32,720 nucleotides of DNA from positions 1 to 32,720 of the forward strand of contig CAZADH010000029.1 of the NCBI GenBank assembly GCA_964483805.1, read 5' to 3'. The notes under the pieces are model-generated. The model made no database searches. It worked only from the letters and a program-made list of their open reading frames with translations, and was not told where the DNA came from. The translations under genes and the position numbers were made by a program. Positions 17,835 through 24,817 of this stretch are shown here, one piece after another (positions within the stretch are counted from its first letter, which is position 1; every line of letters begins with the position of its first letter). This stretch comes from CAZADH01 sp964483805. Its GTDB lineage: Bacteria > Muiribacteriota > Ozemobacteria > Ozemobacterales > Ozemobacteraceae.

Positions 17835-18800
17835 ATGAGCAGCAATACAATCAATGTCAAACCGATCAATCTGAAAGAGTTGACCGACAAACCCGTGCGT
17901 TTTACCGGCGGCCATCGTGCCTGCGCCGGTTGCGGCATGACCATCATCGCCCGGCAGGTCCTGCTTGCCGTCGATGAGCCGGTCGTGGTCGGCTGCGCCA
18001 CCGGTTGTCTCGAGGTGACGACGACGATCTTCCCATACACCGCCTGGAACGTGCCGTTCATCCACAACGCCTTCGAGAACGCGGCGGCCACGGTGTCGGG
18101 TGTCGAAACGGCGTATCGCGCGCTCAAGAAGCGCGGGCGCATTCCGGCCGACAAGCAGGTGAAGTTCATCACCTTCGGCGGCGACGGCGGCACTTACGAC
18201 ATCGGTATCCAGTCACTGTCGGGCGCAATGGAGCGCGGTCACAACATGCTCTACATCTGCTACGACAACGGCGCCTACATGAATACCGGTATCCAGCGCT
18301 CGGGCGCGACGCCGAAGGGGGCGCATACCACCACCTGCCCGGTCGGTTCGGTGGTGCCGGGCAAACCGCAGAAACGCAAAGATCTGGCGGCAATCATGGC
18401 CGCGCACAAGATTCCGTACGTGGCGACGGCCTCGCCGCATCAGCACCGTGACCTGATGACCAAGGTGCGCAAGGCCCTCTCGGTCGACGGGCCGTCGTTC
18501 ATGTTGATCTTCTCGCCGTGCCGCCTGGGTTGGGCGTTTCCGCCCGAGCAGGCCATGGATCTGTGCCGCGAAGCGGTCTCGACCGGGTTCTGGCCGTTGT
18601 ATGAAGTCATACACGGTCAATACACGATCAACGAGCCGTCACCGACCGGCGAACTGGCGCCGATCAAACCGTGGCTCGAAAAGCAGGGCCGGTTCCGGCA
18701 CCTGTTCACCGACAAGAACGCGGCGTTGGTCGAGCAGATCCAGGCTGACATTCAGGCCGACTGGGATGGCTTGAAGAAGAAGGTCGCCGCGACCAACTGA
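17835..18800 (+). CDS. porB: 2-oxoacid (pyruvate):ferredoxin oxidoreductase, beta subunit (thiamine diphosphate)
   Basis: The ATG at 17835 follows GGGAGAG at suitable spacing; the frame is open much further upstream, but that part overlaps porA in another frame. The 321-residue protein has the Cys motif CAGCG (Cys30, Cys33) for a [4Fe-4S] cluster, the thiamine diphosphate/Mg motif GGDGGTYDIGIQSL followed by YDNGAYMNTGIQRSGATP, and the beta-subunit block HTTTCPVGS. Length is typical for PorB. It completes the gamma-delta-alpha-beta set. The M50B-like protease gene starts 24 nt downstream with no obvious terminator, so read-through is likely. Confidence 0.95.
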   Translation: MSSNTINVKPINLKELTDKPVRFTGGHRACAGCGMTIIARQVLLAVDEPVVVGCATGCLEVTTTIFPYTAWNVPFIHNAFENAAATVSGVETAYRALKKRGRIPADKQVKFITFGGDGGTYDIGIQSLSGAMERGHNMLYICYDNGAYMNTGIQRSGATPKGAHTTTCPVGSVVPGKPQKRKDLAAIMAAHKIPYVATASPHQHRDLMTKVRKALSVDGPSFMLIFSPCRLGWAFPPEQAMDLCREAVSTGFWPLYEVIHGQYTINEPSPTGELAPIKPWLEKQGRFRHLFTDKNAALVEQIQADIQADWDGLKKKVAATN

Positions 18801-18824
18801 GGTCGTCGCGCCGGCAAGGGACAA

Positions 18825-19601
18825 ATGACCGTGAGCAATGCCTGGACGGGTGGACTCGGGACGGCATCGGGGCCGCGCTACGATGGGCGCAGCAGCGCCA
18901 TCCTGCTCGCGGCGATGCTCCTGATCGCCTGGCTGTGGGACACGTGGTTCATCTATCCGATTCAGTTGTTCACCGTGTTCCTCCACGAGTTGTCGCATGG
19001 TATTGCTGCTGTATTGACCGGTGGCAGCATTCTCAAGATCGAGCTGTCGTCGCAGTTGGGCGGCACCTGCTGGCATCGTGGTGGTTGGCCCTTCGTGGTG
19101 CTGCCGGCGGGTTATCTGGGCAGCATGCTCTGGGGTGCGGCGATCCTCGTGGGTGCCGCGCGCACTCGCTATGACAAGGCGATTGCGATGGGGCTGGGCG
19201 TGCTGATGATCTTCGTCGGTCTCGCGTTTGTCCGGCCGATCGTGAGCTTCGGCATGGGCTTTACCTTGTTGTTCGGGGCGGCGCTGTTCCTGTTGGGCAA
19301 ACACGCGGGCGAGGCGGTCAACGACATCTCACTGCGCATCCTCGGTCTGACCAGTTGTCTTTACGCGGTATTCGACATCAAAGATGACCTGATCACGCGC
19401 ACCGTGCCGATTTCCGATGCCTATCGCATGTCGGAGCTGTTGGTGTTCGTGCCCTCGAAGGTGGTTGGCGTGGCCTGGATCATCCTGGCATTGCTGGGCA
19501 CCGGGTATGCTCTGCATCTTGCCGCGGGTGGTCCGCCGCCACCGCTCGACGACCAGAAAAACCAGGCCACCGCGATCCTCCCGGGGCCAACCAGCGAATG
19601 A
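18825..19601 (+). CDS. M50B-like membrane metalloprotease
   Basis: The 258-residue protein has about 6-7 hydrophobic segments. It contains FLHELSHGIAAVLTGG, an HExxH zinc motif inside a membrane segment (His54, Glu55, His58), followed by AGYLGSMLWGA. A later FDIKDDLI (Asp184 region) fits the third ligand region of the M50B-like family. These proteins resemble site-2 proteases, but physiological substrates are mostly unknown. AAGGGA precedes the ATG. The stop overlaps the ATG of an ABC ATPase gene (ATGA), so it is coupled to an export system. A link to export or membrane quality control is inference. The Pro-rich C-terminal tail (GGPPPPLDD) is probably cytoplasmic or periplasmic and disordered. 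Confidence 0.8.
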   Translation: MTVSNAWTGGLGTASGPRYDGRSSAILLAAMLLIAWLWDTWFIYPIQLFTVFLHELSHGIAAVLTGGSILKIELSSQLGGTCWHRGGWPFVVLPAGYLGSMLWGAAILVGAARTRYDKAIAMGLGVLMIFVGLAFVRPIVSFGMGFTLLFGAALFLLGKHAGEAVNDISLRILGLTSCLYAVFDIKDDLITRTVPISDAYRMSELLVFVPSKVVGVAWIILALLGTGYALHLAAGGPPPPLDDQKNQATAILPGPTSE

Positions 19602-20680
19602 GCGTGAACGAACAGAGCTGGTCGGCGGGGCAACTGCCGGCGACCTCCGAGCTGCGGACGACCGGGCCTGGGGCCAGCGAAATCGTCGATCTGTCGCCAC
19701 CCGCCGTGGTGACGACCGGTGTGCCCGCGCTCGAAGCCGTCGATCTGAGCAAGGTCTACGCCGGCGACACGGTCGGGTTGCATCCGCTCAACCTGAAAGT
19801 GCCCGCCGGGTCGGTGTTCGCCATGCTCGGTCCGAACGGTTCGGGGAAGACGACCACGGTCCGGCTCCTGGCCGGAATCCTGACGCCGACGACGGGTCGC
19901 GCCGTCATCTTCGGCTTGCGCACCGACCAGAACGTCTCCGCTATCCACGCGTTGTGCGGTGTATTGACAGAAACCGCGGGTGCGTACGAGCGTCTCAATG
20001 CTGATGAGAACCTGACGTTCTTCGGGCGAATGCACGGCCTCTCCGAGAACGAGATCCGCCTGCGGTCCGATCAGATCCTCGACTTCTTCGACCTTGCCGC
20101 GGTGCGCAACCGCCGGGTCGGCACCTACAGCACGGGCATGAAGAAGCGGTTTCTCCTGGCCGTGGCCATGTTGCACCGGCCGCGCTTGCTGTTTCTCGAC
20201 GAACCCACCTCCGGGCTCGATCCCGAGTCCGCTTCGCAGGTCAATGGGTTGATCCGGCGCCTGGCGAAAGAGGAGCAGGTGACGACGTTCTTGTGCACGC
20301 ATCAACTGCGCTACGCCGAAGACATCTGCGACATGTTCGGCTTCATCTCGCACGGCCATCTGTTGGGTGCCGGCACGCTTCCAGAACTCTGGGCCCGCCA
20401 GGGGAACTACTCATACCTCGAGTTGCGCGGCTCGGCGTTGCCGTGCAACCTTCTGGGCGAGCGGGCGCGGACCGGGGCGGTGCGGGTGCCGGTGGCCAAC
20501 GACGAGGAGGCCGATGCCTGGATCCGCCGGGTGATCGCAGCAGGCGGTCACATCTTCGAAGCGCGGCGGCACCGCATGACGCTCGAACAGTTGTATTTCC
20601 TGTTTCAGGCCGAGGCGCGCGCGGCCGGCAAGGTGCGGCCCGAGGCGGCGGTGGGCGACGGTGCCCAGGTGGGAATGTAA
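19598..20680 (+). CDS. ABC transporter ATP-binding protein (NatA/CcmA-like)
   Basis: The 360-residue protein has Walker A GPNGSGKT (about residues 78-85), the signature YSTGMKKR, which is close to the YSxGM form of ABC-2 exporters, and Walker B LLFLDEPTSGLDPES. A unique N-terminal extension of about 45 residues precedes the ATPase domain, and a C-terminal region of about 80 residues follows it. It should power the ABC-2 permease encoded next, whose ATG overlaps its stop (TAATG). Substrate is unknown. The overlap with the M50B gene upstream makes protease, ATPase and permease one translational unit. Confidence 0.93.
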   Translation: MSVNEQSWSAGQLPATSELRTTGPGASEIVDLSPPAVVTTGVPALEAVDLSKVYAGDTVGLHPLNLKVPAGSVFAMLGPNGSGKTTTVRLLAGILTPTTGRAVIFGLRTDQNVSAIHALCGVLTETAGAYERLNADENLTFFGRMHGLSENEIRLRSDQILDFFDLAAVRNRRVGTYSTGMKKRFLLAVAMLHRPRLLFLDEPTSGLDPESASQVNGLIRRLAKEEQVTTFLCTHQLRYAEDICDMFGFISHGHLLGAGTLPELWARQGNYSYLELRGSALPCNLLGERARTGAVRVPVANDEEADAWIRRVIAAGGHIFEARRHRMTLEQLYFLFQAEARAAGKVRPEAAVGDGAQVGM

Positions 20681-21468
20681 TGCTTCGTATTGTTTATGCG
20701 TTGGTGGTCAAAGATCTCAAGGGCATCCTGCGCAACCGCCAGGTCTGGTTGCCGATGTTGTTGCTGCCGGTGATCATGACCATCTTCATGCCGGCCAGTC
20801 TGGTGGTGACCATCGAACGCGGCATTCAGAAGTTCCACGGGTTGCAGCACCTCATGGTGTTCCTGCCTGCCGAGTTGCGGTTCGCGACGAACGTGCAGCA
20901 GTTGTTCTATGTGATGATCAACTTCATGTTTCCGCCCTTGTTCATGATGATTCCGCTGATGGCCGGCACCGTGATCGGGGCGAGTTGCATCGTCGGCGAG
21001 AAGGAAGGGCACACGCTCGAGACGCTGCTGTACACGCCGGTGACGATCGAGCAATTGTTGGCGGGCAAGCTGTTTGCCGCCTTCGTGCCGTCGTATCTGG
21101 TGTCGCTCATTTCGTTTGTGGCGTTCTGCCTGACGGTGAATCTCGTCGGTGCCGACTACCTGGCCGGCCAGGTGTTTCCCAATACGCGGTGGTTGGTGTT
21201 GATCCTGTTTCTGGCGCCACCCGTCATCCTCTTCGGATTGACCGTGGTCGTGATCATCTCGGCGTATGCCAACACATTCGAGGGCGCGCAGCAGATGTCG
21301 GGGTTCATCGTGCTCCCGTTTATGATGATCCTCATCGGGCAGACCTCGGGCCTGGTCGTATTGCAGACCTCGAGTCTCATCACCATGTCGCCGCTGCTCC
21401 TTTTGCTCGATTTCCTGTTGCTGCGGCTCGTGGCCTGTCGCATGACCTGCGAGCGGCTGCTGCAGTAA
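20680..21468 (+). CDS. ABC-2 type transporter permease
   Basis: The 262-residue protein starts at the ATG sharing its A with the TAA stop of the ATPase gene. The frame is open further upstream, but that part overlaps the ATPase gene. It has about six membrane segments and the ABC-2 hallmark EKEGHTLETLLYTPVTIEQLL on the first cytoplasmic loop. N-terminal KDLKGILRNRQVWLPMLLLP is typical of NatB-like permeases. It forms an exporter with the preceding ATPase. The substrate cannot be deduced; relatives export ions, antibiotics, lipids or proteins. Confidence 0.9.
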   Translation: MLRIVYALVVKDLKGILRNRQVWLPMLLLPVIMTIFMPASLVVTIERGIQKFHGLQHLMVFLPAELRFATNVQQLFYVMINFMFPPLFMMIPLMAGTVIGASCIVGEKEGHTLETLLYTPVTIEQLLAGKLFAAFVPSYLVSLISFVAFCLTVNLVGADYLAGQVFPNTRWLVLILFLAPPVILFGLTVVVIISAYANTFEGAQQMSGFIVLPFMMILIGQTSGLVVLQTSSLITMSPLLLLLDFLLLRLVACRMTCERLLQ

Positions 21469-21502
21469 CCCGGTCGGCGAACCGGTACAGAGCGCGCCAC
21501 CC

Positions 21503-22294
21503 GTGGCAAAAACCGACAGCATTCATCTGCCTGGCACCACCTACCTGGCCAACAGCGACAAGGTGCGTTTGGGGTTGTACCTCGACGACGGGCTGCCGCC
21601 GATGATTCTGGCGCGCTTCGGGGTCGGCAAACCGATGCGGCATCCGTGGTTGGAATACTGCGTCATCGCCGAGCAGTTTCGCGTGGGTATGTCGCGTCTG
21701 CGCACCGCCGGCAAAATCGCGGCCGGCAAAATCTGGTCGAAGCGGGGCGACTGCCCGGTCGAAGCGCATTTGCTCGAACATGGCGGCGTGAAGATCGTCT
21801 GGCACGACCAGGTGTTCATGTTGTCGCCGAATGAATACCGCGTATTTACAGATATCCTGGGTGCGGCCGAGCAACGTGCCAAGCCCTGGGTGCAGCGACG
21901 CTTGCAGAAGGCGGCGTTGATGAGTGATCCGAGCCTGCTCGAGTCGTTGGCGCGTTTCGTCAACCTCCTGTTTGGCCCGTTGGTGATCATCGACATTTTC
22001 ATGCTGCTGGGCGTGGTGTTCATGCCCGTGTTGTTCTACCCGTTCGCCACGCTGACCACCGTGTTGGTGCTGTGGGGATTGGTCCAGCGCGAGCACCTCG
22101 ACCGCGTCATGAAATGGGTGCGACGGTACACCGACGACGCGGTGGTGGCCGACGTGTCGTGGTCCCGCCTGCCGCGCCGCGTCCTCGATCTCTTCGTCAT
22201 CGGGTTTCTCATCCTGCTCTACTTCATCTGTTTTGGTGGCGAGGCGGCGCCGATGATCGGGCGATTCGTCAAGAAGATCCTCGGCATCGACTGA
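21503..22294 (+). CDS. Unknown membrane protein, soluble N-terminal domain plus C-terminal membrane segments
   Basis: The 263-residue frame starts at a GTG without a convincing Shine-Dalgarno; a later ATG near 21602 is possible, so the start is uncertain. The N-terminal about 150 residues look soluble (GLYLDDGLPPMILARFGVGK). Hydrophobic segments follow at about 153-195 (probably two) and 232-250. It lies 34 nt after the ABC permease gene on the same strand and may be part of the same operon. I do not recognise a family. A GTAAATAC-type site (minus strand, 21842-21849) lies inside it. Confidence 0.7.
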   Translation: MAKTDSIHLPGTTYLANSDKVRLGLYLDDGLPPMILARFGVGKPMRHPWLEYCVIAEQFRVGMSRLRTAGKIAAGKIWSKRGDCPVEAHLLEHGGVKIVWHDQVFMLSPNEYRVFTDILGAAEQRAKPWVQRRLQKAALMSDPSLLESLARFVNLLFGPLVIIDIFMLLGVVFMPVLFYPFATLTTVLVLWGLVQREHLDRVMKWVRRYTDDAVVADVSWSRLPRRVLDLFVIGFLILLYFICFGGEAAPMIGRFVKKILGID

Positions 22295-22349
22295 CGCGAT
22301 TGCGGCGGTTGCCGAGTCGCGTCGGACCGCATGGCCGGTGGCGCGATTC

Positions 22350-22365
22350 GCCCCCTGTCGGGGGC
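22350..22365 (+). terminator. Short GC-rich hairpin, possible terminator
   Basis: GCCCCC and GGGGGC pair around a TGTC loop about 55 nt after the preceding stop. No T-tract follows. It could end the long plus-strand transcription unit, but the evidence is modest. TAGAAT at 22380-22385, just after, is a possible -10 box for the protease gene, without a good -35. Confidence 0.35.
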
Positions 22366-22457
22366 ACCGCATTCTCGGGTAGAATTATCGAACAACAGTA
22401 CGTTTGGAACTTTGCGTGGGCAGTTCACCAACGCCAGATGAACTCGAGGAGAACCCG

Positions 22458-24002
22458 ATGACGTCGCACCTGCAGTCGTACCTTTCATCGTTTGCTGGGT
22501 TACGAGGTTGGACACGCCTGGTCGCGGTTGCGGCGGTCGGCATGATGTGGGCCGGCACCGTGGTAGCCGAGCCGTTGCGCACGGGTTCGGTGCGGCTGCG
22601 TGACAAAGGCCGGCAACTCGCCGAGCAGTTCACCCGAGAAACCCGGTCCGATGTCGACCTGCGCAACCACGGCATGTTCTTCTCGATCGAACGGCGCGTG
22701 CCCCAGATTGGCGACGAGGAGCAGTTCTTCATCGACAAGACCGACAGCGGCAAGCGCAAACCGTATCCGGCAACGCTCAAATGCATCGGCAGCAAATGCT
22801 ATGTCTATGTCGAAAAGGGCGTGACCGTCGCCGACAAGAAGCTCGAAGCGATCGTGAAGCAGTTCGACGAGAAGATCTACCCGACCACGACCGAGTGGTT
22901 CGGCAAAGAGTGGAGTCCCGGCATCGATGGCGACCCCCGCATCACGTTGTTGATCGTAACGGGGTTGCAGAGTTGTGATGGCTACTTCGACCCCGAAGAC
23001 GAGTACACCCGCGAGAAGCGCTCCGACAGCAATGAGCGCGAGATGCTGACGCTCTCGGTCGAGCGGCTCGAATCGAGCGGCGTCGACGAATTCATGGGCC
23101 ACCTCGTCGCCCATGAGTTCCAGCATCTCATTCACTGGAGCCACGATCCGAAAGAGGCCACGTGGGTCGATGAAGGGTGCGCCGAGTTCTCGGCGACGTT
23201 GTTTGGGCAGTTTCCCTTCACCTACGAGGCGTTCCTGAAGAGTCCCGAACGTTGCCTCATCGACTGGGACGACGACGAGAACGCGTCGAACTACGGACAC
23301 GTGTTCATGTTCATGGACTACCTCATCACCCATGCCGGTGCGCGCATCGGCGAACGCAAGAAACTGGTGAATGCGATCGTCGCCAGTCGGCGCACGAGTG
23401 TGCAGGGCGTCGAAGAAGCGTTGCGCGGCATGCAGGTGCCGATGGCGTTCAACACGTTCTTTCGCGAGTTCTGTGTGGCAACCTATCTCAACCGGGCCTA
23501 CGAACCGGCGCAGGGGCCGTATGCCTACGATGCGTATGTCGCCGAGCGGCTGGTCAACGTGAAAGCGAATCCGGTGCGACCGAAATTCTGTTTCGACGCC
23601 CCCGCGGGAACGCGCAAGAACAAGATGAAGATGTGGTCATCGCGGGCCTATTCGTTCAAGGTTCCAGCCGCCGTCGACCATCTCGCGGTGTCGTTCTCGG
23701 GCGAGGCCTTCGAGGGTATGAAGGGGCGCAACAGTTTCGACGTCGGTGTAGCGTTCGCCCATTCGCGTCGCCAGCAACCGCCGCAGGTCGTCTGGTTGCC
23801 GGTTGCCGGCAACGATGTCGACAAGATCGTACCGGTGCCGACCGGGTTCGATCGCGCCTTGTTGGTCATCGTCAACCGCGGCCCGATGAAGCTACCGGCC
23901 AACGAGAAGCAGTGGCCGCCGATCGGTTACACGTTCAAGGTCGGTCCGGCTGAAGTCGCGGCGAGCCAGGCCCGGTTCGACGCGCTGCATCGCGAACCCT
24001 GA
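22458..24002 (+). CDS. Secreted zinc metalloprotease (HExxH...E, M30/hyicolysin-like)
   Basis: The ATG at 22458 is chosen because GAGGAG (22446-22451) lies 6 nt upstream; the frame is open 18 codons further. The 514-residue product has a signal peptide (AAVGMMWAGTVVAEP). The active site is AHEFQHLIHW (His219, Glu220, His223) with the third ligand in WVDEGCAEF (Glu239). This spacing of HEFQH and WVDEG is seen in M30-like and related gluzincin metallopeptidases. The C-terminal about 150 residues form a beta-rich region, perhaps for binding or secretion. It probably acts outside the cytoplasm on proteins. The convergent gene ends 28 bp away with a shared hairpin. Confidence 0.8.
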   Translation: MTSHLQSYLSSFAGLRGWTRLVAVAAVGMMWAGTVVAEPLRTGSVRLRDKGRQLAEQFTRETRSDVDLRNHGMFFSIERRVPQIGDEEQFFIDKTDSGKRKPYPATLKCIGSKCYVYVEKGVTVADKKLEAIVKQFDEKIYPTTTEWFGKEWSPGIDGDPRITLLIVTGLQSCDGYFDPEDEYTREKRSDSNEREMLTLSVERLESSGVDEFMGHLVAHEFQHLIHWSHDPKEATWVDEGCAEFSATLFGQFPFTYEAFLKSPERCLIDWDDDENASNYGHVFMFMDYLITHAGARIGERKKLVNAIVASRRTSVQGVEEALRGMQVPMAFNTFFREFCVATYLNRAYEPAQGPYAYDAYVAERLVNVKANPVRPKFCFDAPAGTRKNKMKMWSSRAYSFKVPAAVDHLAVSFSGEAFEGMKGRNSFDVGVAFAHSRRQQPPQVVWLPVAGNDVDKIVPVPTGFDRALLVIVNRGPMKLPANEKQWPPIGYTFKVGPAEVAASQARFDALHREP

Positions 24003-24024
24003 GCGATCAAGACGTGGCGCGCGT

Positions 24025-24045
24025 CGTATTTATTTCGTAAATACG
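24025..24045. terminator. Bidirectional hairpin between convergent genes, built from the GTAAATAC motif
   Basis: CGTATTTA and TAAATACG form a perfect 8-bp stem around a 5-nt loop (TTTCG). It lies 22 nt after the protease stop and overlaps the TAA of the minus-strand gene. AT-rich stems are unusual as terminators in GC-rich DNA. It also holds one exact GTAAATAC (24037-24044). Confidence 0.5.
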
Positions 24046-24563
24046 ATCGGGTCTGACTCGACGAAAATCGGGTTGCGGTCATGCACATCGCTCAATTGGT
24101 AACGGACGCGGAACGAGGTCCCTGGGGTCATGTGCAGCGTGTCCTGCGCGCCCTGTGGCGGTCTTTGCACGCGATGGCCGGGCTGTATTGACACGATATT
24201 CTTGTGCGGACAGGGCGCGCAATGCATCGCGGTCTGCAACATCTGCCACGGGCCGTTGTTGACCGAGATCTTCCAGTAACAGATGCCGCAGGTTTCGAAG
24301 TAGAGGCGAACGGCCTGCGTCGAGATGTTGGTCAGATCGGCGGTCAACTGGCCCCCTGTGACCGCACCACTGAGGCGAAGCGCATCGCGCAAGGCCGTGT
24401 CGATGACGACCGTCGTGGACGCCGGAGCGATGGTTTGCGAGGGTGTCGCCTCGGTAACGATCGCCGGAGCGAGGTCGGCAGAGCCGCTGTTGACTTGGGC
24501 GGCCACCGGGAGCGGGAACAAGACGACACCGACAACCAGTACCCAGGCAATGAACACGCGCAT
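24030..24563 (-). CDS. Secreted protein with two CxxC motifs, unknown function
   Basis: The 177-residue protein has a clear signal peptide (VFIAWVLVVGVVLFPLPVAA) and an AGGAGG 5-6 nt before the ATG, so the start is secure. After a Thr/Ala/Ser-rich linker comes a beta-rich domain (TADLTNISTQAVRLYFETCG) carrying CGIC and CAPC about 22 residues apart. In an exported protein these four Cys could form disulfides or bind a metal. The pattern of a beta-sandwich with LxLxNxS is faintly like BsuPI-type inhibitor domains, which I offer only as a hint. A nearby metalloprotease makes an inhibitor role conceivable, but this is speculation. Confidence 0.75.
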   Translation of the reverse strand: MRVFIAWVLVVGVVLFPLPVAAQVNSGSADLAPAIVTEATPSQTIAPASTTVVIDTALRDALRLSGAVTGGQLTADLTNISTQAVRLYFETCGICYWKISVNNGPWQMLQTAMHCAPCPHKNIVSIQPGHRVQRPPQGAQDTLHMTPGTSFRVRYQLSDVHDRNPIFVESDPIVFTK

Positions 24564-24598
24564 GCAATCCTCCTCGACGCCAGGCTTTCCACCGACTC

Positions 24599-24627
24599 AT
24601 GATAACTTGCGACCGGGGTCGTGTCGA
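24599..24627 (-). promoter_or_regulatory. Sigma-70-type promoter for the CxxC protein gene
   Basis: On the minus strand TCGACA (complement of 24622-24627) and TATCAT (complement of 24599-24604) are exactly 17 nt apart; each matches five of six consensus bases. The expected transcript start at about 24592 gives a leader of about 29 nt containing AGGAGG. Confidence 0.55.
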
Positions 24628-24703
24628 GGAAGGTGCTGCATTGGTGGCGGCTGCGTCGGCATGGCTTCTCCGTGCGCCCGGTTCGTGATACAGTGACCGC
24701 GCC

Positions 24704-24817
24704 ATGTCCAATTTCGCTAAAGAAACCCAAGAAACGGCTGCTGGCCGCGGGGGCCCATTGATGCGGCAGGCCACGAGCCTGGTCCAAGGGTTGCCGGCCG
24801 TCGAGGTGGCACGATGA
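24704..24817 (+). CDS. Possible small ORF of 37 codons coupled to the histidine kinase gene
   Basis: ATG at 24704 opens a frame that reads MSNFAKETQETAAGRGGPLM and on to a TGA at 24815-24817, which overlaps the kinase ATG as ATGA. The exact overlap is the pattern used by real coupled genes in this window. Against it, no good Shine-Dalgarno precedes the ATG, and short ORFs arise by chance. If real, it could be a leader peptide or a small partner of the kinase. Confidence 0.4.
   Translation: MSNFAKETQETAAGRGGPLMRQATSLVQGLPAVEVAR

Noticed and set aside
16517..18193. Long minus-strand open frame (558 codons) opposite the oxidoreductase alpha and beta genes
   Set aside because: It lies antisense to strongly recognised PorA/PorB sequence; its translation is low-complexity and Arg/Asp/His-rich, as expected of the antisense of GC-rich codons.
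20293..20679. Upstream extension of the ABC permease frame
   Set aside because: It lies wholly over the ATPase C-terminal region in another frame and the permease homology begins at the ATG at 20680.
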